A stretch of DNA of 64,000 bases, from positions 62,001 through 126,000 of the forward strand of contig JACKJK010000008.1 of NCBI GenBank assembly GCA_020637985.1, read 5' to 3'. Below the pieces are notes generated by a model. The model saw only the letters and a list, made by a program, of their open reading frames with translations, did no database searches and was not told the DNA's origin. The DNA comes from Rhodobiaceae bacterium (lineage in GTDB: Bacteria; Pseudomonadota; Alphaproteobacteria; Rhizobiales; Tepidamorphaceae). Below, one piece after another: positions 8,544-17,061 of the stretch. Numbering within the stretch: position 1 is the first letter of the stretch; each line of letters begins with the position of its first letter. Made by a program: the position numbers and the translations under genes.

Positions 8544-9344
8544 ATGAGCATGGCGCACGACGCCCCGGCAATCGAAACCCACGAGCACGATGGCTTCCGC
8601 GTCGAGATCCGGGAGGCGCGCGGTGACATCATCCTCAACCGCCCGCCGCTCAACGTCATCACCATGCCGCAGCGCCGCAAGCTGCGCCTGGCGGTCGAGC
8701 AACTCGACAGCGACGAGCGCATCCGCGTCATCGTGCTGCGCTCGGAGGGGGAGAATTTCTCCAGCGGCGGCGACATCCGCGGCTTCCTCGACGCCTCGCC
8801 CGAAGCCGTTGCCGAACTCGGCGACAATGTTGCCTCCGTTGCGCGGGCGCGGAAGCCGGTGATCTGCGCCGTGCGCGGCTTCTGCTTCGGCGTAGCCTTC
8901 GAGACGGCGCTGGCCTGCGACTTCCGCATCGCGTCCGAAACCGCCCGGTTCGCGCTTCCCGAGATGCGCATCGGCATGATCCCCGGCTCCGGCGGATCGG
9001 CGCGCCTGCTGCACATGATCGGCATCTCCCGCACCAAGGACATGGTCATGCGCTCGCGCCGCATCTCCGGCAGGCAGGGCGAGGCCTGGGGCTTCATCAC
9101 CGAGTGCGTCGAAGACGCGGAGCTGGAAAAGGCGACCGACAGCCTGGTTGCCGAGCTGGTCGGCTTCTCGCCGCTCGCCCAGCGCACCATCAAGCGCGCG
9201 CTCAACATGGGCCAGCACCTCAGCGTGGAAGGCGCGATCGAGCTGGAGGGTGCCGCCTATGGCCGGCTGCGCTCCTCCAACGATTTCCGCGAGGGGGTCG
9301 AGTCCTTCTTCGAGAAACGCAAGCCGCACTTCACCGGCTCCTGA
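8544..9344 (+). CDS. Enoyl-CoA hydratase/isomerase family protein
   Basis: This 266-residue crotonase-fold protein would hydrate or isomerise an enoyl-CoA. The oxyanion-hole segment is ENFSSGGDI (about residues 73-81). The two positions of the hydratase catalytic glutamates are filled: Glu in VAFETALACDF and Glu in LPEMRIGMIPGSGG. The central glycine run normally written GGG is CFGV here, a modest deviation. Start at 8544 follows GGAG by eight bases; an ATG two codons on is the alternative. It is a single-gene unit between a regulated promoter and a convergent hydrolase. The N-terminal part is reminiscent of dienoyl-CoA hydratases of anaerobic benzoate pathways, but I cannot confirm that. Confidence 0.85.
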   Translation: MSMAHDAPAIETHEHDGFRVEIREARGDIILNRPPLNVITMPQRRKLRLAVEQLDSDERIRVIVLRSEGENFSSGGDIRGFLDASPEAVAELGDNVASVARARKPVICAVRGFCFGVAFETALACDFRIASETARFALPEMRIGMIPGSGGSARLLHMIGISRTKDMVMRSRRISGRQGEAWGFITECVEDAELEKATDSLVAELVGFSPLAQRTIKRALNMGQHLSVEGAIELEGAAYGRLRSSNDFREGVESFFEKRKPHFTGS

Positions 9345-9388
9345 TTGAACGGCTGGCCGTCGCGGGTGATGCGTCACGATGAAGTGTC

Positions 9389-9403
9389 ACACGCGTCGCG
9401 TGT
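9389..9403. terminator. Short hairpin between convergent genes
   Basis: ACACGCG and CGCGTGT form a perfect 7-bp stem around a single T, flanked by repeated GTGTCAC. It sits between the end of the hydratase gene and the convergent hydrolase stop codon, where a bidirectional terminator would be expected. There is no T tract and the one-base loop is too tight for a normal hairpin, so this is a weak call. Confidence 0.3.
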
Positions 9404-10194
9404 CACGGGTGGCGTGACAGCCAGTCCTCGATCGCCGCCATCACCGCGGTCGGGTTTTCCAGCGCGCTGATGTGGCCGGCTTCGGGGATCACCAGGTGCT
9501 CGCCGCCCGGAATCTTCGCAGCCGCCTCCGCCAGCGCTTCGGGCGGCGCGCCCTTGTCCTTGGCCCCGCCCAGCAGCAGCGCCGGCACCGGTATCCTGTG
9601 CAGGTCCGGCCCGTAGGCCAGCGTCTTCAGCGCCTCGCAGCAGCCCTCGTGGCCGACCGTGTTGGTGGTGCGGATCATCTGGCGGACGCGGTCGAGAACA
9701 GGCGGATTCTTTGCCCGCGTCTCCGGCGTGAACCAGCGCTCGATGGTCGATTCCACGACGCCTTCCATGCCCTTGTCGCGCGCCTTGTCGATGCGCGACT
9801 GGAAGTAGGCGGCATAGTCCGGCGGCGCGTCGGGGCGAGAGTCGCAGGCAATCAGCGTCTTCAGTCGTTGAGGGTGATGGATGCCGAGCCCGTAGCCGAT
9901 CATCCCGCCGATGGAAAGCCCGATCCAGTGGCTCTGCGTGACGCCGAGCTGGTCCCAGATGCCGAGGACGTCGTCGATGAGCATCGGGAAGGAGTAGGGG
10001 CCCGGCACCGCTTCGCTCTTGCCGTGGCCGCGCTGGTCGTAGCGCAGCACGCGGTAGCGGTCAGACAGCGTCGCGGCGATCTCGTCCCAAAGCGTCAGGT
10101 TGTTGGCCAGCGCATGCGCCAGCGTCACCCACGGCGCGCCCTCGGGTCCTTCCACGACGCAGTTGAACGTCACGCCATTCGAGCGGATTTCCAT
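9403..10194 (-). CDS. Alpha/beta hydrolase, 3-oxoadipate enol-lactonase (PcaD)-like
   Basis: This 263-residue hydrolase matches the PcaD/BioH group in length and layout: LRYDQRGHGKS (about residues 49-59), nucleophile elbow WIGLSIGGMIG (Ser at about residue 93), a lid region, and C-terminal ...PEAGHISALENP carrying the catalytic His. AGGAAAG precedes the ATG at 10194. It is the last gene of a minus-strand run that begins with the fused molybdenum hydroxylase subunit at 16279. In that setting it may open a lactone or hydrolyse a ring-cleavage product. The true substrate is not determinable; PcaD is only the closest familiar pattern. Confidence 0.82.
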   Translation of the reverse strand: MEIRSNGVTFNCVVEGPEGAPWVTLAHALANNLTLWDEIAATLSDRYRVLRYDQRGHGKSEAVPGPYSFPMLIDDVLGIWDQLGVTQSHWIGLSIGGMIGYGLGIHHPQRLKTLIACDSRPDAPPDYAAYFQSRIDKARDKGMEGVVESTIERWFTPETRAKNPPVLDRVRQMIRTTNTVGHEGCCEALKTLAYGPDLHRIPVPALLLGGAKDKGAPPEALAEAAAKIPGGEHLVIPEAGHISALENPTAVMAAIEDWLSRHP

Positions 10195-10237
10195 CTTTCC
10201 TGCCTGCTCCGTTCCCGGTCTGTTGGCGTCCGAACGC

Positions 10238-10708
10238 CTACTTGTTTTCCGCCACGTAGGTCAGTTCTTCCGAAATTTTCAGCTCGACGAGGACGTTCTC
10301 TTCTTCGGACTCCTCGCACAGCGTCGAGCGGTGCGCGATGCCGCGCGGGATGAACAGCATGTCGCCGGGGCGCACGATGCGCACGCCCATCTCGGTTTCC
10401 CAGCGCAGCGCGCCCTTGACGCAGAAGATGATCTCGTGCGCGTCCGAATTGCGGTGCCAGAAACCCATGTCTTCCTTGCTGCGCTTCGACAGGTCGATCT
10501 TCACCGTCTTGGCGTCGTACATGCGCAGCGGCTTGCCGTCGGCCAGCCCGTAGTTCGACGGCTGGAACTTGTCGTCGAAGATGTTGAACAGCCGCAGCGC
10601 CTCGGCGTTCTCCAGCACGCCGCCATTGATCATCGGCGAGGTGTCGCGCTGCAGCACCACGTTCTTGCCGTCGATGGTGATGAGCTCGCGGGTGGGAAGC
10701 TTGGACAT
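10238..10708 (-). CDS. Cupin protein, homogentisate dioxygenase-like half
   Basis: This 156-residue protein contains one cupin barrel. Motif 1 is WHRNSDAHEI (about residues 84-93), giving His, Asp/His and Glu as possible metal ligands; motif 2 is PGDMLFIPRGIAH (about 113-125). The HRNSDxHE signature recalls the homogentisate / 3-hydroxyanthranilate dioxygenase group, but the protein is far shorter than a full homogentisate dioxygenase. GGAGG lies nine bases upstream of the ATG at 10708. It sits between a metallo-beta-lactamase-fold hydrolase and the PcaD-like hydrolase, consistent with ring-oxygenation chemistry, or it may be a non-catalytic cupin. Confidence 0.75.
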   Translation of the reverse strand: MSKLPTRELITIDGKNVVLQRDTSPMINGGVLENAEALRLFNIFDDKFQPSNYGLADGKPLRMYDAKTVKIDLSKRSKEDMGFWHRNSDAHEIIFCVKGALRWETEMGVRIVRPGDMLFIPRGIAHRSTLCEESEEENVLVELKISEELTYVAENK

Positions 10709-10735
10709 GGGGGTTCCTCCATCGGTAGGGACCGG

Positions 10736-11785
10736 CTAGACGCGGCCTTCATGCAGTGAAAAGCGGATGATGCCGTCGTCGCCGACATGGCGGTCGACGA
10801 CGCCCTGGAACAGCAGGTGGTTGAGGTGCGCCAGCGCCTCGCCCATGGCGAAATTGACCTGGTGGCCGTCGAGTTCGCGCTTGAACAGCGGCGCCAGCAG
10901 TTCGCCCGCCGAGCGCGCCTCGTGGCCCTTCAGCAGCGCAATCACTTCTTCGAGGCGTTCGTCGTGGTGATGCTTGAGTTCGGCGATGCGCGCCTTGCCG
11001 TCATGAAACGGTTCGCGGTGGGAAGGCAGCACGAAGGTCTCGTGCGTGACGATCTTGTCCAGCCGGTCGAGCGATTCCAGGAACTCATGCAGCGGGTTGG
11101 CCAGCGGCTCCCACGGCCAGACGCTGACATTGGTGGTGATCTTCGGCAGGATCTGGTCGCCGGCGATGAGGATGTCGTCGCGCGCGTTGTAGAGCGTGGC
11201 GAGATCGGGCGAATGGCCCTGTCCGGTCGTGATCAGCCAGTCGCGCCCGCCGATGCTCAGCGTCTGGCCGGAACTGATCCGGTCGAATCCTTCCGTCAGT
11301 TCGACGCCGCTGTCGTAGAGGACCGTCTCGGAGCGGTAGAGGTCGACCAGTTCCTTCGACGCACCGTTCTGCGCCCAGAACTTGGCGCGCAACTCGAAGT
11401 CGTCGCTGTACAGCGACTTCAGCGCCGCGTTCGCCGCCATCCATTCGAGCTGCGTCATCTGCGGGCGCAAGGCCCAGCGGTCGCAGATGAACCGGCAGTT
11501 GCCGATATGGTCGGGATGGAAATGCGTCACGATCAGCCGCGTCACGCGCTTGCCGCCGAGAACAGCGTCCCATGCGTGTTCGAGGCGTGCGTGCGTGTCC
11601 TCGTCGCAGAACCCGCAGTCGATCATGGTGTAGCCGTGGCCGTCTTCCAGCAGCCACAGGTTGACCGCCCGCAAGCTGCGGAAGGGGACGGGCACCGTGA
11701 CCCGCCAGATCCCCTCGGCCAATTGCACCGGTGCCGGATACTCGTCCGCTCCGTTGGCCTTGTGCGCTGTCGGCGTGGCGGTCAT
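10736..11785 (-). CDS. Metallo-beta-lactamase-fold hydrolase
   Basis: This 349-residue MBL-fold protein shows the metal signature THFHPDHIG (HxHxDH, about residues 95-103), the later ligand region GHSPDLATL and IAGDQILP, and a C-terminal helical part with SHREPFHDG. This arrangement with a ~80-residue C-terminal alpha domain resembles the hydroxyacylglutathione hydrolase/LACTB2-like group, often found with CoA-dependent degradation genes. The ATG at 11785 overlaps the stop of the [2Fe-2S] subunit (ATGA), so it is translationally coupled to the molybdenum hydroxylase. A thioester- or lactone-hydrolysing role is plausible but inferred. Confidence 0.85.
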   Translation of the reverse strand: MTATPTAHKANGADEYPAPVQLAEGIWRVTVPVPFRSLRAVNLWLLEDGHGYTMIDCGFCDEDTHARLEHAWDAVLGGKRVTRLIVTHFHPDHIGNCRFICDRWALRPQMTQLEWMAANAALKSLYSDDFELRAKFWAQNGASKELVDLYRSETVLYDSGVELTEGFDRISSGQTLSIGGRDWLITTGQGHSPDLATLYNARDDILIAGDQILPKITTNVSVWPWEPLANPLHEFLESLDRLDKIVTHETFVLPSHREPFHDGKARIAELKHHHDERLEEVIALLKGHEARSAGELLAPLFKRELDGHQVNFAMGEALAHLNHLLFQGVVDRHVGDDGIIRFSLHEGRV

Positions 11786-12306
11786 TGAGCCGGTGCCCCC
11801 TTGCTTGTCCTTGCCCCGCGCAGTTCCGCCGCGGCCTCCATGATCGCTTTCATCAGCCCGGCATAACCGGTGCAACGGCAGATGTGGCCGCCGAGCACGT
11901 CGCGGACCTCGTCCTCGTCCGGGTTGGGATTGCGCGACAGGTAGTCGGAAAACGACATCAGGATACCGGCGGTGCAGAATCCGCACTGCAGTGCGTGGTG
12001 CTTGCGGAAGGCGCGCTGCAGCGCGTTGAGCGCGTCCTTGCTGGCGGCGAGCCCCTCGACGGTGTCGATGCGCCGTCCCTCGGCCTGCACCGCGAGCATC
12101 AGGCACGAGCGCGCCGCAACGCCGTCGATGCGCACCGTGCAGCAACCGCACACCCCGTGCTCGCAGCCCACGTGCGTGCCCGTCTGGCCGAGTTCGCCGC
12201 GCAGGAAATCGGTCAGCAGCATGCGCGGCGTTGCCTCACCGCGCACGGTACGACCGTTGAGTTCGAAGGTCACCGTGACCTTCTCGTTGGTGTTCACGCG
12301 GAGCAT
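11782..12306 (-). CDS. Molybdenum hydroxylase [2Fe-2S] subunit, CoxS-like (second operon)
   Basis: This 174-residue Fe-S subunit has CEHGVCGCCTV for the ferredoxin-type cluster and CGFCTAGI plus GHICRCTGY for the second cluster; all ligands are present. One extra cysteine (CGCC where CGAC is usual) is adjacent to the first cluster. Start choice: ATG at 12306 with GGAGAG about nine bases upstream; a GTG at 12297 would give a four-base GTGA overlap with the FAD subunit and is the alternative. It overlaps the FAD gene upstream and the MBL hydrolase downstream. Confidence 0.9.
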   Translation of the reverse strand: MLRVNTNEKVTVTFELNGRTVRGEATPRMLLTDFLRGELGQTGTHVGCEHGVCGCCTVRIDGVAARSCLMLAVQAEGRRIDTVEGLAASKDALNALQRAFRKHHALQCGFCTAGILMSFSDYLSRNPNPDEDEVRDVLGGHICRCTGYAGLMKAIMEAAAELRGARTSKGAPAQ

Positions 12307-13127
12307 GCGCGCACCTCTCCGATCAGTTTTGGCGCAATGCGCCGCACCAGGTCGCGGCGATAGCGTGCGCTGGCATGCACGTCGTCGTAGCCGCCGAGTT
12401 CCCACGCAAGGTGCCCGATGCGTTCCACGACGTCGACGGATGAAAGTTCCGCGCCGATCTCGATGCAGCGCGGCGTGTCCGTGACCCCGCCGACGCCGAT
12501 GCGCACGCTTCCTCCACCGCTTGCCACGGCACCGACCGAGACAATGGCGAAATCGCCGTGCCGGCGCGCCACCTCGCGGAAGGCAGCCCCATTGGCGCCA
12601 ACCCCGGCGGGGAAACGCACCGCGGTGATGAGTTCGTCGGCGCGGCGGCCCGTCTGCAGCATGCCGGTCTGGAACTGTGCCGCGGTCAGCCGGCGCTCGC
12701 CGGAGGCCGAGCGCAGTACGACCTCGCCTCCAAGCAGTGTAAGGCTCAGCGGCAGCTCGGAACTGGGGTCGGCGTGCGCGATGGACCCGCACACCGTACC
12801 GCGGTTGCGCGTCTGGAAATGTCCGACCCAGGGCAGGGCCCTGGCGATGAACGGCGCCTGCTCGTCAAGCTCCGGCCAGGCCAGCAGTTCGGCCTGCGTC
12901 ACCGCCGCGCCGACCTCGATCATGTTGCCTTCGAGGCGGATGGTGCGCAGCTCCTCCAGCCGCGAGATGTCGACGAGAACGCTCGGCTCGACGAGCCGCA
13001 GGTTGAGCATCGCCATGAGCGACTGCCCGCCGGCCAGCACGCGCGCATCGCCGCCGTGTGCGGAGAGCGCCGCGACCGCCTCGCCGACGCTGTCGGGACG
13101 AAGATATGTGAACGGCGCCGGCTTCAT
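12294..13127 (-). CDS. Molybdenum hydroxylase FAD-binding subunit, CoxM-like (second operon)
   Basis: This 277-residue flavoprotein subunit carries LAGGQSLMAMLN (about residues 31-42) and RGTVCGSIAHADPSSE (about 103-118), the two FAD-binding signatures. The second has Cys in place of the usual Gly/Ile-Gly spacing (TVCGS for SIGGS), a minor change. The ATG at 13127 overlaps the stop of the fused large subunit (ATGA). Gene order here is Mo subunit, FAD, Fe-S, unlike the FAD, Fe-S, Mo order of the first operon, so the two sets are not a recent duplication. Confidence 0.9.
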   Translation of the reverse strand: MKPAPFTYLRPDSVGEAVAALSAHGGDARVLAGGQSLMAMLNLRLVEPSVLVDISRLEELRTIRLEGNMIEVGAAVTQAELLAWPELDEQAPFIARALPWVGHFQTRNRGTVCGSIAHADPSSELPLSLTLLGGEVVLRSASGERRLTAAQFQTGMLQTGRRADELITAVRFPAGVGANGAAFREVARRHGDFAIVSVGAVASGGGSVRIGVGGVTDTPRCIEIGAELSSVDVVERIGHLAWELGGYDDVHASARYRRDLVRRIAPKLIGEVRACSA

Positions 13128-16100
13128 GACTTGTCTCCGAACAGCCGCTTCAGCCACGAGGATGCGCCCGTCGATGGCGCCTCGGGCGCGGTCTCGCGCG
13201 GTGGCGTCTTGGGGGTAGCGTCGGCGGCCGCTTCATCCGATGCCGTGCCGGCCGGCGCGGCTGGTTGCGCGGCATCTGCGGCCGCTGCGGCCTTCCCGTT
13301 CTCCCCGCCGGTTGCGACCCGCCCCAGCCGCTCGAAGAACTCGCCGATGATGAGTTGTGCCGCGCGGCGGATCATGCGCCCGCCCACGGACGCGACCTTG
13401 CCGCCGACATCGACGCCGTAGGTGTAGCCGATGCGCGTGCTGTCCCCTTCGCCGGCCAGCGTCACGCGGCCGCGTCCTTCTGCCTTGCCCAGCGGGCCGG
13501 AAAGGGTGCCCGAAAGCTTTGCCGCACGGTGTTCGACGAGGTCGCTGAGGTGCACGTCCGCCGTGAAGCGCCCGCGGATCGGTCCGACGCCGAGCGAAAC
13601 CTCGGCGCGGTAGTGGTTCTCGCTGACGGCCTCCACCGCGTGGCAGCCGGGGATGATCGCCTTCAGGCTCTGCGGATCGAGCAGGGCATCCCAGATGGCG
13701 GCCGGGTCGGCCTTCACCACCACCTCGCCGTCGCCGGTAATGGCGCCGGTGATTGCATCCTTGTCGGCCGGGACTTCGGCTGCCGCTGGCGCGGCGGCCT
13801 TGAGGTCGGGCGGCGGGGCGGGTTCCGCGCCCGCGACGATGGCGTTGAGCCGGTTCGGCGTGATCGGCAGCGGCACGTCGCGCACGTTGAGCGCATCGGC
13901 CACCGCGTTGGCGATGCACACCGGCGTGCTCATGCAGTTGCCCTCGGCCAGCCCCTTGGCGCCGAGGGGAGTGAACGGCGACGGCGTCTCGATGTGCAGC
14001 AGTTCGACAGCGGGCACCTCGCACGCCGTCGGCACCAGGTATTCCGCGAAGGTGCCGGTTTCCAGCGCGCCGCTCTCGTCGTAGGTGATCTCCTCGTACA
14101 GCGCGCTCGCCAGCCCCTGCACGAAGGCGCCGTGGATCTGGCCTTCAGCCAGCAGCGGATTGATGAGAGCGCCCGCGTCGTGCATCGACACGTAGCGGTC
14201 GACGCGCACCTGCATGGTGACCGGATCGATCTCCACGCCGCACATGTCGAACACGAAGCCGTAGGTGAGCGAGGTGTTGATCTCGTCCTTCGCGGTCGGC
14301 GGGGCGAGTTCCGGCGGCGACCACACCGCCATCTCGCTCAGGCCCGGATCGTCCTCGTCGGGCATCATCACCGGCGACCAGTGCGCCGTACCGGCGATGC
14401 GCCCGAAGGCAGCACCATTGTCCGGGTTGGAGCGCGAGTAGACGCGCCCGTTGCCGAACACGATGTCGTCGACGAGGGTGTTGAGCTGCTTGGCGGCGAT
14501 GCGCGCCACCTTGTCGCGGATGCGCTGCGCCGCGATGTGCGCGGCAACCGCGGTGCCCGGCGAGAAGCGGCACGAATAGGTGCCCGCTGCGATCGACCAC
14601 TGGTCCTTCTGGGTGTCGAGTTCCAGGTTGATCGAGATGTCTTCCGGGTCGATGCCGAGCTGGTCGGCGACGATCTGCGAGATCGCCGTGGCGTGGCCCT
14701 GTCCCTGCACGGTCAGGTCGGCGGTCACCGACACCGTGCCGACGGCGTCGACATTGACGGTGACCATGGACACCGCGCCGTTCTTCGGCCCCTGCCGCTC
14801 GCGCACCTGCGCCGGAAGGATGGTGCTCAGGTAGCCCATGTTGGACATGCCGGGCTCGACCACCGTGGCAAAGCCGATGCCGTAGATGCGGCCCTGTTTG
14901 CGCGCCGCCTCGCGCCGCGCCAAGAGATCGTCGAGGCGCCCGTCGCCCAGCGCCGTGTCGATGGCGAGCTGGTAGTCGCCGGAATCGTAGAGCGCGCCCG
15001 CGCAGGTGCGATAGGGAAAGCTGCCGGCGGGGATCAGGTTGCGGCGGATGACGTCGAGCGGGTTGAGGTCGAGTTCCACCGCGATGCGCTGCATCAGCCG
15101 CTCCAGCGCGAGATAGAGCTGCGGCCCGCCGAACCCGCGCACCAGCGCCGCGGGCATCTTGTTGGTCAGCACCACGCGGTTGGTCATCGCAAGATTGCGG
15201 ATGTCGTAGGCGCCGGTCGTCGCACCGTGCATGCGGTACAGCGGCCCCGGCATCGGCGCGCGCAGGTAGCCGCCGTAGTCGTCGAGGTTGTCGAACCTGA
15301 GCGCCGTGACGCGGCCGTCCTTCTCCACCGCGGCCTCGATCTTCGTGACGCGGTTGGGGCAGGAGTTCGCCGCCTGCAGATGCTCCAGCCGGTCCTCGAC
15401 CCATTTCACCGGCCGCCCGGTGATCTTCGAGGCGAGCGCCATCAGTACGATGTAGGGAAACACCGATAACTTGATGCCGAAGCTGCCGCCGCTGTCGGCG
15501 GGAATGCGCAGCCGCAGCTTCGTGCCGGGAACGCGCAATGCGCGCGCCATCACCGGGTGGATGCTGAACGGCCCCTGGAAATTGGCCAGCACGTCGTAGC
15601 TCTCGTCGCCGCGCAGGTAGTTGGCGACGACCACGAAACACTCCATCGGCGTGTAGCTGCTGCGCGGGTATTCGACCTCCAGCGACACCGTCCGGTCGGC
15701 TTGCGCGAACGCCTTGTCCGGCTCGCCGTAGACGAAGTCGCGCACCGAGAGTTCGTTGCCGCCGGCAGCCGGATGCAGCACCGGCGCATCCGCCTTCACC
15801 GCCTCACGCGGGTCGATCACCGCCGGCAGCGGCTCGTAGTCGACCTCGATCAGGTCGGCGCCGTCCTCGGCGATGTAGCGGTCATCGGCGACGACGAGCG
15901 CCACCGCCTCGCCGACATGGCGCACGCGTTCGACCGCCAGCGCCCACTGGTCGATCGGTTGCTTCAGCACCACCAGGAAGGGATCGGACAGCGCCCGCAC
16001 GTCCTCGCCGGTCAGCACCGCGTGCACGCCAGGTAGTGCCAGCGCCTTGCTGGTGTCGATCGAGCGGATCATCGCGTGCGCATGCGGCGAGCGGACGACA

Positions 16101-16279
16101 GCGCCATGCAGCGTTCCCGCCGCCACCGGCATGTCGTCGGCATAGCGGCCCGCGCCCATCAGCAGCGCCGCATCCTCGCGCCTGGACACGCTGCGGCCGA
16201 CCCAGCGCGGTGAGTCCGCCGCGGTCTCGGCAGCTATTTTCGCATCCGGATGCGCATTTTCAGACGTGGCGTTTGACAA
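13124..16279 (-). CDS. Molybdenum hydroxylase large subunit fused to CoxG-like SRPBCC domain
   Basis: This 1051-residue protein joins two proteins that are usually separate. Residues ~25-815 form the catalytic subunit: entry motif RWVGRSVSRREDAALLMG, DSGGSFGIK in the cofactor region, RGFGGPQ, and GAKGLAEGN, keeping the catalytic Glu. The CO dehydrogenase AYRCSFR motif is absent. An Ala/Pro-rich linker (~815-843) leads to a CoxG-type SRPBCC domain (~845-985, ending ...EFFERLGRV), a family linked to membrane attachment or assembly of CoxMSL enzymes, then a low-complexity tail ending SSWLKRLFGDKS. The start appears to be TTG at 16279 with no clear Shine-Dalgarno; there is no ATG before the conserved fold. 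Confidence 0.88.
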   Translation of the reverse strand: MSNATSENAHPDAKIAAETAADSPRWVGRSVSRREDAALLMGAGRYADDMPVAAGTLHGAVVRSPHAHAMIRSIDTSKALALPGVHAVLTGEDVRALSDPFLVVLKQPIDQWALAVERVRHVGEAVALVVADDRYIAEDGADLIEVDYEPLPAVIDPREAVKADAPVLHPAAGGNELSVRDFVYGEPDKAFAQADRTVSLEVEYPRSSYTPMECFVVVANYLRGDESYDVLANFQGPFSIHPVMARALRVPGTKLRLRIPADSGGSFGIKLSVFPYIVLMALASKITGRPVKWVEDRLEHLQAANSCPNRVTKIEAAVEKDGRVTALRFDNLDDYGGYLRAPMPGPLYRMHGATTGAYDIRNLAMTNRVVLTNKMPAALVRGFGGPQLYLALERLMQRIAVELDLNPLDVIRRNLIPAGSFPYRTCAGALYDSGDYQLAIDTALGDGRLDDLLARREAARKQGRIYGIGFATVVEPGMSNMGYLSTILPAQVRERQGPKNGAVSMVTVNVDAVGTVSVTADLTVQGQGHATAISQIVADQLGIDPEDISINLELDTQKDQWSIAAGTYSCRFSPGTAVAAHIAAQRIRDKVARIAAKQLNTLVDDIVFGNGRVYSRSNPDNGAAFGRIAGTAHWSPVMMPDEDDPGLSEMAVWSPPELAPPTAKDEINTSLTYGFVFDMCGVEIDPVTMQVRVDRYVSMHDAGALINPLLAEGQIHGAFVQGLASALYEEITYDESGALETGTFAEYLVPTACEVPAVELLHIETPSPFTPLGAKGLAEGNCMSTPVCIANAVADALNVRDVPLPITPNRLNAIVAGAEPAPPPDLKAAAPAAAEVPADKDAITGAITGDGEVVVKADPAAIWDALLDPQSLKAIIPGCHAVEAVSENHYRAEVSLGVGPIRGRFTADVHLSDLVEHRAAKLSGTLSGPLGKAEGRGRVTLAGEGDSTRIGYTYGVDVGGKVASVGGRMIRRAAQLIIGEFFERLGRVATGGENGKAAAAADAAQPAAPAGTASDEAAADATPKTPPRETAPEAPSTGASSWLKRLFGDKS

Positions 16280-16301
16280 TGGTGAAATCGTGCCAATTTC
16301 A
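16273..16301. promoter_or_regulatory. Inverted repeat beside the fused large-subunit start
   Basis: TGAAAT (16283-16288) and ATTTCA (16296-16301) form a 6-bp inverted repeat with a 7-base spacer, immediately upstream of the TTG start at 16279. A TTGACA (16273-16278) on the plus strand overlaps this start codon. The arms resemble the core of the 8362-8376 palindrome (GTGAAA/TTTCAC), so both could be sites for the same regulator. The remainder of the 261-base gap to 16540 shows no gene. Confidence 0.35.
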
Positions 16302-16540
16302 TGAAAAGACGAGCGGAGCCATCAATCAAGGTCGTCAGCGAACATGCTGGAAAGGCGTGTCCGATGCCGCGCTCAACCCTGACAGCGAACGCTAGCATCG
16401 CTGCACAGGGTGGTAAACCCGTATTTCGCATCAAGCTACCAAAATGGTTGTGAACACGCTGCCTGCAAGGCTATGGTGTGTAAAAGAAACGGGAGCGCGC
16501 GGTCTTGTTCGTGCGACCTGCGGGATGAATCGTTGTTGGG

Positions 16541-17026
16541 ATGATCGCTGAAGGTGCGGACGTGGTTCTTGCGGCAGAAGGATTGCGCGAAGCGGGTGTG
16601 ACGATCGATACGGTCACGCTGGAAGACATCGCGCGCATCGTCGAGATCGATGCCCAGGTGACGGGCTCCAGCAAGGCCGACTTCTGGTATGGCTGCTACG
16701 CGCGCCAGAATACCGATCCAAAGTGCACATTCCTGGTCGCGCACCGCGACGGCGAATTCGCCGGCTGCACGATCGGCGCGATCCAGGCCTGGGAGTTCGG
16801 CTCGCCGCCCTGCGGCTGGGTCGAGGTGATGTTCGTCGCCCCGCAGCACCGCAATGCGCACGTTGCGACGGGGCTCTTCGAGGCCGTCGTCGACTATTTC
16901 CGCAACAACGGCATCTACACGGTCCGCACGATGCTGCACATCGACGATCATTCGCTGATCTCGTTCTTCAGGATGCAGGGGATGGCGGCCGGCCCTTATA
17001 TCGAGCTTGAAATGCAGGCGGATTGA
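16541..17026 (+). CDS. GNAT-family N-acetyltransferase
   Basis: This 161-residue protein has the GNAT core: EVMFVAPQHRNAHVATGLFEA (motif A region) carries a degenerate acetyl-CoA pyrophosphate loop, QHRNAHVATG, where R/QxxGxG/A is expected. A C-terminal segment FFRMQGM resembles the usual 'FYxkxGF' motif B. Length is normal. Substrate unknown. The ATG at 16541 has only GGG upstream, so a slightly later start is possible. Its stop is 35 bases before the Rrf2 regulator start, suggesting the two genes are co-transcribed. Confidence 0.8.
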   Translation: MIAEGADVVLAAEGLREAGVTIDTVTLEDIARIVEIDAQVTGSSKADFWYGCYARQNTDPKCTFLVAHRDGEFAGCTIGAIQAWEFGSPPCGWVEVMFVAPQHRNAHVATGLFEAVVDYFRNNGIYTVRTMLHIDDHSLISFFRMQGMAAGPYIELEMQAD

Positions 17027-17061
17027 GCCGGCGGCGGCCGGTGGCGACACGCGAGGTCTGG

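Noticed and set aside
13265..15469. 734-codon open frame on the plus strand antisense to the fused large subunit
   Set aside because: Same reason: the minus-strand protein has clear cofactor motifs throughout, while this frame shows only low-complexity R/A/V/D/H sequence.
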